DNA of 64,000 nucleotides from Acidobacteria bacterium Ga0077551 (lineage in GTDB: Bacteria > Pseudomonadota > Alphaproteobacteria > Caulobacterales > Hyphomonadaceae): the NCBI GenBank assembly GCA_001464545.1, contig LNFC01000019.1, positions 124,001 through 188,000 on the forward strand. Direction: 5' to 3'. The translations under genes were made by a program, and so were the position numbers. Of the stretch, positions 1 to 8,089 are shown in pieces (positions within the stretch are counted from its first letter, which is position 1; every line of letters begins with the position of its first letter). The notes under the pieces are model-generated. The model did no database searches, was not told where the DNA came from, and saw only the letters and a list, made by a program, of their open reading frames with translations.

Positions 1-104
1 ACAAGCACGGCGTCTACATGCCTGCCTCCGGCCGCATCAATATCGCGGGGCTGAACCCGAAGGACATTCCGGCTTTGTCGGAAATCCTCGGAGGATATCT
101 CTAG
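1..104 (+). CDS. aromatic/aspartate class I aminotransferase, C-terminal fragment
   Basis: Only the last 33 codons are in the window, read in frame from base 3 to a TAG at 102-104. The residues include HGVYMPASGRINIAGL, which resembles the C-terminal end of class I (TyrB/AspC-like) PLP-dependent aminotransferases, where HG(V/I)Y and GR(I/V)N(V/I)AGL are conserved. Such enzymes transaminate aspartate or aromatic amino acids with 2-oxoglutarate. The PLP lysine lies outside the window, so substrate preference cannot be judged. Its stop codon interlocks with the stop of the convergent thioesterase gene (shared CTAG). Confidence 0.7.
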   Translation, partial: KHGVYMPASGRINIAGLNPKDIPALSEILGGYL

Positions 105-1042
105 ATCGACAAGCCGCGCGGCGCGATCTTCTCCAGCTCCGCGATCATCTCTGCCGGTGCTTCGACAGCCTTGCGCGCATCAAGGTCCAGCGAGATCGCG
201 ATCACTTCGCAGGTCGCCCAGGCGCCGCCCGTCTGCGGATCCATGATCCAGTGGATCAGGTTGTGCGTCTTGCCCGCCACCTTGCCGAGCGAGGTGTGCA
301 CCACGAACTGGTCGCCCTCGCGCGGCATGCGGTGATATCGGATCCGGTATTCGAGCACCGCCGCGCCCATCCGCCGGCCACCGGCGTTCTGGCCGACGCG
401 GTTGCGCCAGTCGAAAAGGAGGTTCGGCACCGAATCCGATACACGCCCGATGATCCAGGACGGCGACATCCATCCATGCGCCCCGCAATGCGCGGCGGGA
501 ACAGCGCCCATCCCGATGCGCGGCGCGCCGACGGTCTCGACCTTTGCGAGCGTGATGTCCTCGGCAGGCAGGCCCGGCCCATCCGGATCAAACGAGCGCG
601 GCTTCGCCTCGTCCGGCGTCTCGCCCTTCAGGGCGTCCAGCTTGGCGAGCACGCGTTTCGTCCAGGGGAAAGCCTTGCCCTCGGCGGTATCAAGATGCGC
701 AATCCGTGTACGGAAGGCGGCCGACAGCGTGCCATCGGTATGGCGAAGCTCCTGGTAGATCACGGCGTCGCTCTCGCCGATTTCGAGGACGCAGCCGCTC
801 ATCTTCAGCGGCCGGCCCGGCAGCACTTCGCGCACGAAGCGGATATGCTGGTCAACCGGGGCGACGGTGGAGGGCGAGCTGGGCCGGAACGCATTCGGCA
901 TGCCCGCCGCATGGCAAAGCGCAACGAGGCCTTCCAGTTGCTTCTCGACATAAACGCGCACGTTCATGTGCCCCATCTCGTCGCAATCCCACTGGTTGCA
1001 GCTGCCTTGCCAGAGGGGGATCACGGCGCGCAGTTCCGGCAC
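101..1042 (-). CDS. double-hotdog acyl-CoA thioesterase family protein
   Basis: The product has 313 residues and looks like a tandem hotdog (4HBT-type) thioesterase, about residues 10-140 and 185-305. The first repeat carries QWDCDEMGHMN at residues 17-27, matching the D-x-x-G-H-x-N catalytic signature of 4HBT enzymes; the second repeat lacks a clear copy. Such proteins hydrolyse acyl-CoA thioesters, but the substrate cannot be told. The only upstream in-frame start giving the whole first domain is GTG at 1042-1040, which lies inside the end of zur (22-bp overlap). It is therefore probably translationally coupled to zur and transcribed with it. Confidence 0.75.
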   Translation of the reverse strand: MPELRAVIPLWQGSCNQWDCDEMGHMNVRVYVEKQLEGLVALCHAAGMPNAFRPSSPSTVAPVDQHIRFVREVLPGRPLKMSGCVLEIGESDAVIYQELRHTDGTLSAAFRTRIAHLDTAEGKAFPWTKRVLAKLDALKGETPDEAKPRSFDPDGPGLPAEDITLAKVETVGAPRIGMGAVPAAHCGAHGWMSPSWIIGRVSDSVPNLLFDWRNRVGQNAGGRRMGAAVLEYRIRYHRMPREGDQFVVHTSLGKVAGKTHNLIHWIMDPQTGGAWATCEVIAISLDLDARKAVEAPAEMIAELEKIAPRGLSI

Positions 1043-1518
1043 GTGCCGCGCACTTCGACGACGGCGCGGGTCATCCGGAATCCGGCGCCTTTGGTTTCGG
1101 CCTTCAGCGCCTCGCTGGTGGCGGTGGCGTGCAGTTCCTCGGCGCCCTTGCAGGTGTCGCAGATCAGGAAGACGGCAGAATGGCTGTGACTGGTATGCCC
1201 GCAGGCGACATAGGCGTTCAGGCTCTCGATCTTGTGCACGAGGCCCGCGTCCTGGAGGAAATCCAGTGCGCGGTAGATCGTCGGCGGCTTGGCCGCGCCT
1301 TCGCCGTCGAGGTTCGCCAAGAGGTCATACGCCTTCGCGGGACCCTGGTTATCCAGCAAGAGGCGCAGCACCTTGCGCCGGATCCGCGTCATCCGCTGGC
1401 CCTGGCGCACGACGAGGGCTTCGGCCTCATGCAGAAAGGCCTCGGTATCGGCCGGGCTGCAGGGCGTATTCGCGTGCCCGTGGGCATGGGTATGGGTATG
1501 GGGTTTGGAACTGGCCAT
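1021..1518 (-). CDS. zur: Fur-family zinc uptake regulator (Zur-like)
   Basis: A 165-residue Fur-family repressor. It starts with a histidine-rich tail (HTHTHAHGH, residues 8-16), then a winged helix at about 38-95 with recognition helix PPTIYRALDFL, then a dimerisation domain. C120-x2-C123 and C160-x2-C163 form the structural zinc site, and the cluster CGHTSHSH (106-113) is the expected regulatory metal site. The His-rich N terminus and CGHxxHxH favour zinc sensing (Zur) over iron. The ATG at 1518 was chosen because family homology begins there; the frame stays open further upstream without family similarity. The thioesterase gene overlaps its 3' end. Confidence 0.82.
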   Translation of the reverse strand: MASSKPHTHTHAHGHANTPCSPADTEAFLHEAEALVVRQGQRMTRIRRKVLRLLLDNQGPAKAYDLLANLDGEGAAKPPTIYRALDFLQDAGLVHKIESLNAYVACGHTSHSHSAVFLICDTCKGAEELHATATSEALKAETKGAGFRMTRAVVEVRGTCRNCAP

Positions 1519-1658
1519 GCCCCTATTTCGGGTGTTTCGCATGCAATGTGAAGGGGAGAGCCGCTTTCGAGGTCTGGACGGGCCCCGCAAATCACACGAG
1601 ATTCTCCTTTTACGCGACTCGGGCCACAAGGTCCGGCGCGGTGTGGAGGCCTCAGGCA

Positions 1659-2039
1659 ATGCAGTTATCCGAACGGGACGGGCTCGAACTCTGGCGCAAG
1701 GCGGTTACAGCCTCGGTGCGCTCGGACGCGCCGGACCTGACGGCGCGCCAGCAGGCCGTGCTGATGTCGGTGGCGCTGATGCCCGGCCCGCACACCGTGC
1801 GCGGCCTTGCGGAGCATCTGGGGGTCGCCAAGCCGGCCATCACCCGGGCCCTGGACGCGTTGGAGCGGCTGAACTTCATCCGCCGCCTGCCGGACGATTC
1901 GGACCTGCGCTCAATCTTCATCGAACGCACGCCGGACGGCATGACGTATCTGCGCGCCTTCGCCCGCCTTGTTCTCGCCGCGGCTTCCGGCGAAGAGGCT
2001 GGCGGAAAGCCTGCGGCCAAGCGTTCCAACGCGGCCTGA
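1659..2039 (+). CDS. MarR-family transcriptional regulator
   Basis: A compact 126-residue winged-helix protein. Residues about 25-95 hold the MarR core: TARQQAVLMSVALM, then the helix-turn-helix TVRGLAEHLGVAKPAITRAL, then the wing IRRLPDDSDLRSIFIERT with the D-x-R turn usual for this family. The C-terminal dimerisation helix is short and ends in a basic tail. It is divergent from zur, with about 140 bp between starts, and is followed 26 bp later by the NlpC/P60 gene, which may be cotranscribed. The ligand and targets are unknown. Confidence 0.75.
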   Translation: MQLSERDGLELWRKAVTASVRSDAPDLTARQQAVLMSVALMPGPHTVRGLAEHLGVAKPAITRALDALERLNFIRRLPDDSDLRSIFIERTPDGMTYLRAFARLVLAAASGEEAGGKPAAKRSNAA

Positions 2040-2065
2040 GGCGTCTGCCTCGGAGCTTCTGGACC

Positions 2066-2911
2066 ATGCCGGACTTCAATGACGCGCGCCTGAAACGCCC
2101 CGACGGCGTGGGCATCGGCTTTCAGGTCACCGCCGGAGTTGCCGCGATCCGGGAGACGCAAGCGGCCGATGGCCGCCTCGGCACGCAGGCGCTGCATGGC
2201 GAGCTGCTGGACGTGTTCCTGGAAGACGGCGAGTTCGGCCTGTGCCAGCTGCGCCGCGACCGATATGTCGGCTGGGTCAACATGGACGCGCTGTCGGCGC
2301 CCGCCTTGCCGGTCACCCACAAGGTCAGCGCGCTGCGCACCTATTGTTTCTCGGAGCCGGACCTCAAATCCGCGCCGCGCTTCATGCTGTGCCTCGGCGC
2401 GCGCGTGGCGGCGACGGGGCGGACCGATGGGCCTTGGGTGGAGTGTGCGCGGGCAGGCTGGGTCCACACCCGCCACCTCGCCGCCCTGGGGGCGTTCGAA
2501 ACCGATCCGGCCCGCGTCGCCGAGCGCTATCTGGAGACGCCCTATCTCTGGGGCGGGCGTGAAAGTCTCGGGCTCGACTGTTCGGGCCTGGTCCAGCAAG
2601 CTTTCGAAGCGTGCGGCGTGATCCTGCCGCGCGATTCTGACATGCAGGCGGCCTGGGCCGGTGAGCCGGTCGCGGACTGGCAGGCGCCCGGCGCGCTGCG
2701 GCGCGGCGACCTCGTGTTCTGGGAAGGTCATGCCGGTCTTCTGACCGCGCCGGACACGCTGCTGCATGCCAACGCCTTCCATCTCGGCGTCGCGCGCGAG
2801 CCCCTTGTGGTGGCAATTGACCGTCTACGGAGCGTCGTCGGAGAAGTGACTGGCGTGCGGCGGGTAGCTCTGCAGCGCGGCGGGACGCCGGACTGGCTGA
2901 AGGCCGTCTGA
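2066..2911 (+). CDS. NlpC/P60-family cell-wall peptidase with SH3 region
   Basis: A 281-residue protein. Residues about 20-140 look like one or two bacterial SH3 domains (GLCQLRRDRYVGWVNMDAL and WVECARAGWVHTRHL are typical). Residues about 150-270 form the NlpC/P60 cysteine peptidase: C172 in LDCSGL, H222 in GHAGLL and H234 in LLHANAF give the Cys-His-His triad. It should cleave D-gamma-glutamyl-diaminopimelate or a related peptide bond in murein. No signal peptide is visible, so it may act on recycled cytoplasmic muropeptides, like the YkfC type. Its stop codon overlaps the ATG of the next gene (TGATG). Confidence 0.83.
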   Translation: MPDFNDARLKRPDGVGIGFQVTAGVAAIRETQAADGRLGTQALHGELLDVFLEDGEFGLCQLRRDRYVGWVNMDALSAPALPVTHKVSALRTYCFSEPDLKSAPRFMLCLGARVAATGRTDGPWVECARAGWVHTRHLAALGAFETDPARVAERYLETPYLWGGRESLGLDCSGLVQQAFEACGVILPRDSDMQAAWAGEPVADWQAPGALRRGDLVFWEGHAGLLTAPDTLLHANAFHLGVAREPLVVAIDRLRSVVGEVTGVRRVALQRGGTPDWLKAV

Positions 2912-3570
2912 TGCCGGTGGATGAACCCGGCAAGCAGAGTCTGGTCGAGGTGATGGACGCGCGCAGCGGCCTGTTCGAGGCTGCGATGGCGATCTACGAG
3001 GCTGAAATCCCGAAGGCGGAGCAGAAAACACGCGCGCAGATCCTAGCGAGCCTCGCGCATCCGGATGTGCGCTTGTGGGCGTATGTGCGCGGCGGCGAAG
3101 TCATAGGCTTGTCGATCGTTTACGCGCCGCGCGCCGAAGGCGTGATGCTGCTCGAATATCTGGCCATCGCCGCGAGGGCGCAAGGCGGCGGGATCGGATC
3201 ACTCCTGTTCACCGCGTCCTTCGAAGCCAGCCGGATTGATCCGGGGACGATGCTGCTGATCGAAGTGGATTCAGAAGACGGCGACGTGGACGCGGCGGAG
3301 CGCGCCGTGCGGCTGAAGCGCAAGCAGTTCTACCGCCGCCTCGGCTGCCGCGAGGTGGGGGGCTTCGACTATATCCTTCCGTTGGAGAATTACGGCCCAG
3401 CCCCGAAGATGAACCTGCTGGTCCTGGGCATGGAGGAAGACCGTCTTGAGACCTCGCGCCTGAAGAAGGCGGTCCGCGCCGTCTACCAGAACGTCTATGC
3501 CTGCGCGCCGGACGATCCGCGCCTCGCCGCGATGTTTGCGGGGCTGGAAGGGTCGTTGCAGCTGGTGTGA
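2911..3570 (+). CDS. GNAT-family N-acetyltransferase
   Basis: 219 residues with a GNAT fold. The acetyl-CoA loop is in LEYLAIAARAQGGGIGSLLF, which fits the R/Q-x-x-G-x-G/A motif A. The acceptor is not known. The ATG overlaps the peptidase stop by one base, so the two are coupled; a joint role in cell-wall amino acid or muropeptide metabolism is possible but unproven. A strong bidirectional terminator follows 10 bp after the stop. Confidence 0.72.
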   Translation: MPVDEPGKQSLVEVMDARSGLFEAAMAIYEAEIPKAEQKTRAQILASLAHPDVRLWAYVRGGEVIGLSIVYAPRAEGVMLLEYLAIAARAQGGGIGSLLFTASFEASRIDPGTMLLIEVDSEDGDVDAAERAVRLKRKQFYRRLGCREVGGFDYILPLENYGPAPKMNLLVLGMEEDRLETSRLKKAVRAVYQNVYACAPDDPRLAAMFAGLEGSLQLV

Positions 3571-3580
3571 CGTTCAACAA

Positions 3581-3608
3581 AAAACCCCCGGCGCCGGCCG
3601 GGGGTTTT
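3581..3608. terminator. bidirectional rho-independent terminator
   Basis: A perfect 12-bp stem (AAAACCCCCGGC with its complement) around a 4-base loop GCCG, with an A tract on the left and a T tract on the right. It lies between the convergent GNAT and cytochrome c genes and can serve both strands. Confidence 0.9.
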
Positions 3609-3631
3609 CTGTATGCGGATCAAACTCCGGA

Positions 3632-4411
3632 TCAGGTCGGCGCGACTTCTGTGGCGGGTGTCTCGGCCGGAGGGGTTTCGCCGGTTGCAGGGGCCGCGCC
3701 TTCGGCCGGTGCGGCCTCGCCTTCTGCCGGCGGGGTGGCGGCATCGGCGGGAACGGCTTCGCCTTCAACCGGGACCGCTTCGCCTTCAGCCGGGACCGCT
3801 TCGCCTTCAGCCGGAGCGGCTGCGGCCATCGGGGCCGGGAAGGGCGGGGCGCCTTCGGTGTTGGCGGCGAGATAGGCGATCACGTTGGCGCGGTCAGCGT
3901 CTTTCTTGATGCCGGCAAAGGACATCGAGGTGCCCTTGATGTAGCCCGCCGGGCTCTTCAGCCAGGCGTCGAGGTTCTCGTAGGTCCAGCTGCCTTCAGC
4001 GTTCGAAAGGGCGCCGGAATAGTTGAACCCGGCAATGTGGGCCTTTTCGGCGCCGACCGTGTTGTGGAGGTTCGGGCCGGTGCCGTTGGCGCCGCCGGGA
4101 GTAATGGTGTGGCAGGTCGAGCACTGGCCGGCGAAGGTGCGCTCGCCGCGGGCGACATCTGCGGTCAGCAGGGCGGCGCCGAGGTCAAACACGGCTTCGA
4201 CCGCGCCGCCAGCGGAGGCGGCTTCGGCGATCTCGACGCAGTAATGGAACTGCGCACACATCTTTTCGCCGAGGCTGGCGGTCTCTTCCTCGTCGCCGTG
4301 ATGGCCACCGCCGCTTGCGAACACGAGGCTTGGCAGCGACGCCAGGCCCATCATCAACAGGGCGGTGGCGAGCAGGGCGCCCATGATCTTGTTGAGACCG
4401 AGTTCTCCCAT
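3632..4411 (-). CDS. membrane-anchored class I cytochrome c with Pro/Ala/Glu-rich tail
   Basis: 259 residues. An uncleaved anchor or signal segment spans about 9-31. A mono-heme cytochrome c domain spans about 80-185, with heme motif C97-S-T-C-H101 and the probable axial methionine M163 in GTSMSFAG. This resembles the CycM/cytochrome c552 type that carries electrons between the bc1 complex and terminal oxidases in alphaproteobacteria. From about residue 188 to the end the chain is low complexity, with AEGEAVP heptads encoded by a 21-bp tandem repeat. The region before the heme domain has two extra cysteines (C52, C58) of unknown role. Confidence 0.8.
   Translation of the reverse strand: MGELGLNKIMGALLATALLMMGLASLPSLVFASGGGHHGDEEETASLGEKMCAQFHYCVEIAEAASAGGAVEAVFDLGAALLTADVARGERTFAGQCSTCHTITPGGANGTGPNLHNTVGAEKAHIAGFNYSGALSNAEGSWTYENLDAWLKSPAGYIKGTSMSFAGIKKDADRANVIAYLAANTEGAPPFPAPMAAAAPAEGEAVPAEGEAVPVEGEAVPADAATPPAEGEAAPAEGAAPATGETPPAETPATEVAPT
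3750..3812. repeat. 21-bp tandem repeat, three copies, in the cytochrome c tail
   Basis: Three consecutive 21-bp units (3750-3770, 3771-3791, 3792-3812). The last two are identical and the first differs at a few positions. The unit keeps frame and encodes one heptad of the acidic/proline tail, so copy number could vary without breaking the gene. Confidence 0.85.
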
Positions 4412-4578
4412 GGGGGCAATCCTTCGAATCTATTCCGTTACTAGTGTCTTGGCGGGCGGGTTTTGGCACGCTAACCGGGTGCGCACAATATAACCGGTGC
4501 CTCGCAGAGGCGCTTCCCCCGGGCGTCGCGGCGATCAGACGCACGTCGAATCCGGGGGGCAGGGCAGGGATTTCCGCA

Positions 4579-5415
4579 ATGAGCCAGAAAATTGCCTATC
4601 AGGGCGAACCGGGCGCGAACTCGCACATTGCCTGCAGCGAGGCCTTTCCGGCCCATGAGCCCATGGCCTGCCGCACCTTCGAGGACTGTTTCATCGCCGT
4701 CGAGAAGGGCGAAGCCGCCCTCGCCATGATCCCGGTCGAGAACACGATCGCGGGCCGGGTCGGCGACATTCACTATCTGCTGCCCTCCACCCAGCTTCAC
4801 ATCACCGGCGAGTATTACCTGCCGATCCGGTTCCAGCTGATGGCCCTGAAGGGTACGAAGCTGGCGGATGTCCGGAAAGCGCGCTCGCACATCATGGGCC
4901 TCGGCCAGTGCCGCAACTTCCTGCGCAAGCATGGCATCGAGGCGGTCACCGCCGCCGACACGGCAGGCGCGGCCCGGGAAGTGGCGGAGCTTGGCGATCC
5001 CTCCGTTGCCGCGATCGCGCCGCGGCTTGCGGCAGAGGTCTACGACCTCGAAATCCTCGCCGAAGACATAGAGGACGCTGCGCACAACACGACGCGCTTC
5101 GTGATCATGTCGCGGACTCCGGCGGACATCGACGCAGGCGACGGCCCGGCGAAGACGGCCTTCCTGTTCGAGGTGCGCAACATTCCGGCGGCCCTGTACA
5201 AGGGCCTCGGCGGGTTTGCGACCAATGGCGTCAACATGACCAAGCTCGAGAGCTATCTCACCGGCGGCTCGTTCGAAGCCTCGCAATTCTATGCCGAGAT
5301 CGAAGGCCATCCGGATGAGCGTCCCGTGCAGCTGGCGCTGGAGGAACTCGGCTTTTTCTCGCAGTCGCTGAAGATCCTCGGCGTGTTTCCGAAGACGGTG
5401 AACGCCAGGTTTTAG
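4579..5415 (+). CDS. pheA: prephenate dehydratase
   Basis: 278 residues, a stand-alone prephenate dehydratase with no chorismate mutase domain, converting prephenate to phenylpyruvate in phenylalanine synthesis. The catalytic domain (1-180) shows YQGEPGANSH near the N terminus, PVENTIAG at 52-59 and the signature TTRF at 171-174. The ACT domain (about 190-275) contains GVNMTKLES and should bind phenylalanine for feedback inhibition. The ATG at 4579 begins the conserved IAYQGEPGA strand; the frame is open further upstream without homology. It is divergent from the cytochrome c gene. Confidence 0.93.
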   Translation: MSQKIAYQGEPGANSHIACSEAFPAHEPMACRTFEDCFIAVEKGEAALAMIPVENTIAGRVGDIHYLLPSTQLHITGEYYLPIRFQLMALKGTKLADVRKARSHIMGLGQCRNFLRKHGIEAVTAADTAGAAREVAELGDPSVAAIAPRLAAEVYDLEILAEDIEDAAHNTTRFVIMSRTPADIDAGDGPAKTAFLFEVRNIPAALYKGLGGFATNGVNMTKLESYLTGGSFEASQFYAEIEGHPDERPVQLALEELGFFSQSLKILGVFPKTVNARF

Positions 5416-5432
5416 AAAAATTCTCGCACGGT

Positions 5433-5438
5433 TGTCGA
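5433..5438 (+). promoter_or_regulatory. candidate ECF42-type -35 element (TGTCGA)
   Basis: TGTCGA lies 72 bp before the DGPF gene. ECF42 sigma factors are reported to autoregulate through promoters with TGTCGA in the -35 region. The expected -10 region near 5454-5460 is only a loose match, so this is tentative. Confidence 0.35.
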
Positions 5439-5509
5439 AACAGGCGCTCCCCGCGGCTCAAGTTGTCAGGCAGGAATGAACCTGCCGGCAACTCGCAGGA
5501 ACATGTCCG

Positions 5510-5869
5510 ATGCAATACATGCTGATCTTCACCGAGCCGACCGACGTCTTCGCCAGGCGCGAGGACCCGGCCGAAGCGCCCGCCTATTGGGGCGCCTGGA
5601 CCGCTTACATGGGCTCGATTGCCCAGGCCGGCATCATGGTCAATGGCGACGGCCTCCATCCGCCGCATACCGCTACGACCGTCCGTGTCCGGAACGGCAA
5701 GCGCGAGGTGCAGGACGGTCCCTATGCCGATGTCAAGGAACAGCTCGGCGGGTATGTCGTCATCGAGGTCGCGGGCCTTGATGCGGCACTCGACTGGGCG
5801 GCGAAGTCGCCCTCGGCGGAATACGGCTCGGTGGAAGTGCGCCCCGTGCTGCTGCCGCCGGCGCGCTGA
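5510..5869 (+). CDS. DGPF/YCII-domain protein paired with an ECF sigma factor
   Basis: 119 residues of the YCII-related dimeric alpha-beta barrel family. It starts with MQYMLIFTEP and carries VQDGPYAD, the DGPF-type motif, followed by GGYVVIEV. Proteins of this type are the usual genetic partners of ECF42 sigma factors, and their biochemical role is not settled. Its stop is directly followed by the sigma factor ATG with no gap, so the pair forms a coupled operon. Confidence 0.85.
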   Translation: MQYMLIFTEPTDVFARREDPAEAPAYWGAWTAYMGSIAQAGIMVNGDGLHPPHTATTVRVRNGKREVQDGPYADVKEQLGGYVVIEVAGLDAALDWAAKSPSAEYGSVEVRPVLLPPAR

Positions 5870-7099
5870 ATGAGCAAGGGAGACGCCCGCACTGCTGCCG
5901 AAGCCGCGGCCCGCAGCAGCTATGGGCGTCTCCTGTCTCTCATTGTGCGCGCGACGCGCGACATCGCTGCCGCTGAGGATGCGCTGGCGGATGCGTTCGC
6001 CGAGGCGCTGCGCGTCTGGCCGGAGCGCGGTGTGCCGGACAGTCCCGAAGCCTGGTTGCTGACCGCCGCGCGGCGCGCTGCCGGTCATGTGCGCCGGCAT
6101 CAGGGCGTGCGCGAGGCCGCCGCGTCTGCGCTTGAACAGGTTTGCGACGCCATGCAGTCCCGCACCCAGAACGACTTTCCCGACGAGCGCCTGAAGCTGA
6201 TGTTCGTCTGCGCCCACCCGGCCATCGACGAGACCGTCCGCACGCCGCTGATGTTGCAGACGATCCTCGGGCTCGACGCCGCGCGGATCGCCCGCGCCTT
6301 CCTGGTCGAGGCGCCCGCCATGTCGCAGCGCCTCGTTCGGGCCAAGGCGAAGATCCGCGATGCAGGTGTGGCGTTCGAAGTGCCGGAGGCTTCGGTGCTG
6401 GAAGAGCGGCTCGAAGATGTGCTCGCGGCGATCTACGCGGCCTACACGCTCGGCTGGGATGATGTGCCGGGGGAGGCGGCGTCGGGCGAGCCGCTTACGC
6501 AGGAGGCGATCTTTCTTGCGCGGCTCGTCGTGATGTTGCTGCCGCAGGCGCCGGAGGCGAAGGGCTTGCTCGCGCTGATGCTGGCAAGTGAGGCACGGGC
6601 GGCAGCGCGGCGCGGACCTGGCGGAGACTATGTTCCGCTCAAGGAGCAGGATGTGCGGCTATGGAACGGAGCGCTGATGGCCGAGTCCGAAGCGTGCCTG
6701 CGGGCGGCGGCGGCGTTCGGGCGGCCGGGCAGGTTCCAGACCGAGGCGGCGATCCAGTCGCTGCACAACCAGTCGGTCATGCTCGGCGAAGTGCCGCCTT
6801 CAGCTTTGCTGATGCTGTATGATGTGCTGGTGCGACAGTCGCCCGCGATCGGTGCGGCGGTGGCGCGGGCGGTCGCGTATGGTGAGCACCGGAGCGCCGA
6901 GGAAGGACTTGCGAAACTGGACGAGATTCCGGCGGCGCGCGTTGAAGGCTATCAGCCGTACTGGGCGGCGCGCTTTCATCTCCTGCAGGCGGCAGGGCAG
7001 TTGAAGGAGGCGGCAGAGGCGCAGGCGAAGGCGATCTCGCTGACGCAGGACCCGGCGTTGGTGGCATTCCTGACCGCGCGGCTGAACCGGCCGGCGTGA
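5870..7099 (+). CDS. ECF42-like RNA polymerase sigma factor with C-terminal TPR-like extension
   Basis: 409 residues, twice the length of a normal ECF sigma factor. Region sigma-2 spans about 15-80 (DIAAAEDALADAFAEAL, then PEAWLLTAARRAA). A sigma-4-like region (about 105-165) is divergent (LGLDAARIARAFLVEAPAMS). The remaining 240 residues form the long helical extension typical of ECF42 (contains AYTLGWDD and FQTEAAIQSLHNQS). In that group the extension is needed for activity and there is no classical membrane anti-sigma factor; none is seen here. It converges on the LysR gene with 2 bp between stops. Confidence 0.87.
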   Translation: MSKGDARTAAEAAARSSYGRLLSLIVRATRDIAAAEDALADAFAEALRVWPERGVPDSPEAWLLTAARRAAGHVRRHQGVREAAASALEQVCDAMQSRTQNDFPDERLKLMFVCAHPAIDETVRTPLMLQTILGLDAARIARAFLVEAPAMSQRLVRAKAKIRDAGVAFEVPEASVLEERLEDVLAAIYAAYTLGWDDVPGEAASGEPLTQEAIFLARLVVMLLPQAPEAKGLLALMLASEARAAARRGPGGDYVPLKEQDVRLWNGALMAESEACLRAAAAFGRPGRFQTEAAIQSLHNQSVMLGEVPPSALLMLYDVLVRQSPAIGAAVARAVAYGEHRSAEEGLAKLDEIPAARVEGYQPYWAARFHLLQAAGQLKEAAEAQAKAISLTQDPALVAFLTARLNRPA

Positions 7100-7101
7100 G
7101 A

Positions 7102-8028
7102 TCAGCCCTGGCCGCGCGCTGCTTCCGGCCGTGTCAGTCCGCAAGCGGCGGCGATGGCGGGCTCTGCATGATCGACAAACAGCTTTGCCTTGCCGCGCAG
7201 CTTGCCGGAACTCCAGACGGCATGGATCGGCAGGCTGGGTCCGTGCCAGTCCGGCAGCACACGGACGAGACGGATCTCGCCGGTGCATTCGGAGGCGAGC
7301 CAGGCCGGCGCGAGGAAGAGGCCGAGGCCGCCGGCGGCCGCTTCGAGAAGCGTCTCGCCAGAAGAGGCACGGAACGGTCCATCGACGCGCGCCTCTACCC
7401 TCTCGTTGTCCTTGCTGAGTTCCCACGTCGTTTGCCGGCTGTGGCGAAAGACAACCGCGTCGTGCGCGGTGAGCTCGGAGGGATGCTGCGGCGTGCCGCG
7501 CCGGTCGAGATAGGATTGCGCAGCCCAGATCACCTGCGCCGCTTCGCCGACCTTCTTGGCCATCAGGCTCGAGTCGCGCAGCTCGCCGAGACGGAAGGCG
7601 ATGTCGACACCTTCAGCGACGAGGTCGGTGATCGAATCATCGGAGATCAGATCGACGCGGATGTTGGGCCAGGCAGCGAGGAAGCCAGCCGCCGCCGGCG
7701 CGACGACGCGGCGCGCGAAGGAATGCGAGCAGGAGATGCGCAAGAGGCCGACCGGCGCATGCTCTAGGCCGCGCGCTTCGGCCTCCGCCTCATCGTACTC
7801 TGTAAGGATGTCGGTAGCGCGTTTGTAGAACCGGGTACCCGCTTCGGTGAGGCTCAGCGCGCGGGTCGTCCGTTGGAAGAGGGTCGTGCCGAGGCTTTCT
7901 TCGAGGTCCTGGATGCGGCGCGAGACGGTCGGCTGGCCAAGTTCGAGATCAGCTGCGGCGCGAGAGAAACTGCCGGCATCCGCGACGCGGATGAAAAGGC
8001 GCATTGCATCAATCCGGTCCAAGAGCAT
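7102..8028 (-). CDS. LysR-family transcriptional regulator
   Basis: 308 residues from the ATG at 8028 (LLDRIDAMRLFIRVADAG). The N-terminal winged HTH contains SFSRAAADLELGQPTVSRRI, and the substrate-binding domain runs from about residue 90 to 295. It resembles the CrgA/AaeR-like clade of single-target repressors or activators. An in-frame ATG at 8064 exists, but it would put a perfect T-N11-A palindrome inside the gene, so the 8028 start is preferred. It is divergent from the DoxX-like gene, its probable target. Confidence 0.85.
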   Translation of the reverse strand: MLLDRIDAMRLFIRVADAGSFSRAAADLELGQPTVSRRIQDLEESLGTTLFQRTTRALSLTEAGTRFYKRATDILTEYDEAEAEARGLEHAPVGLLRISCSHSFARRVVAPAAAGFLAAWPNIRVDLISDDSITDLVAEGVDIAFRLGELRDSSLMAKKVGEAAQVIWAAQSYLDRRGTPQHPSELTAHDAVVFRHSRQTTWELSKDNERVEARVDGPFRASSGETLLEAAAGGLGLFLAPAWLASECTGEIRLVRVLPDWHGPSLPIHAVWSSGKLRGKAKLFVDHAEPAIAAACGLTRPEAARGQG

Positions 8029-8035
8029 TCCTCGT

Positions 8036-8050
8036 ATGCAGTTTCTGCAT
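8036..8050. promoter_or_regulatory. LysR-type operator (T-N11-A palindrome)
   Basis: ATGCAGTTTCTGCAT has perfect 6-bp arms around TTT and contains the T-N11-A core of LysR-type boxes. It lies 8 bp upstream of the LysR start, a position suited to autoregulation. Confidence 0.55.
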
Positions 8051-8089
8051 GAACCATAAATCAAGTGCGGGCGTTCGGCGAGAGGCGCC

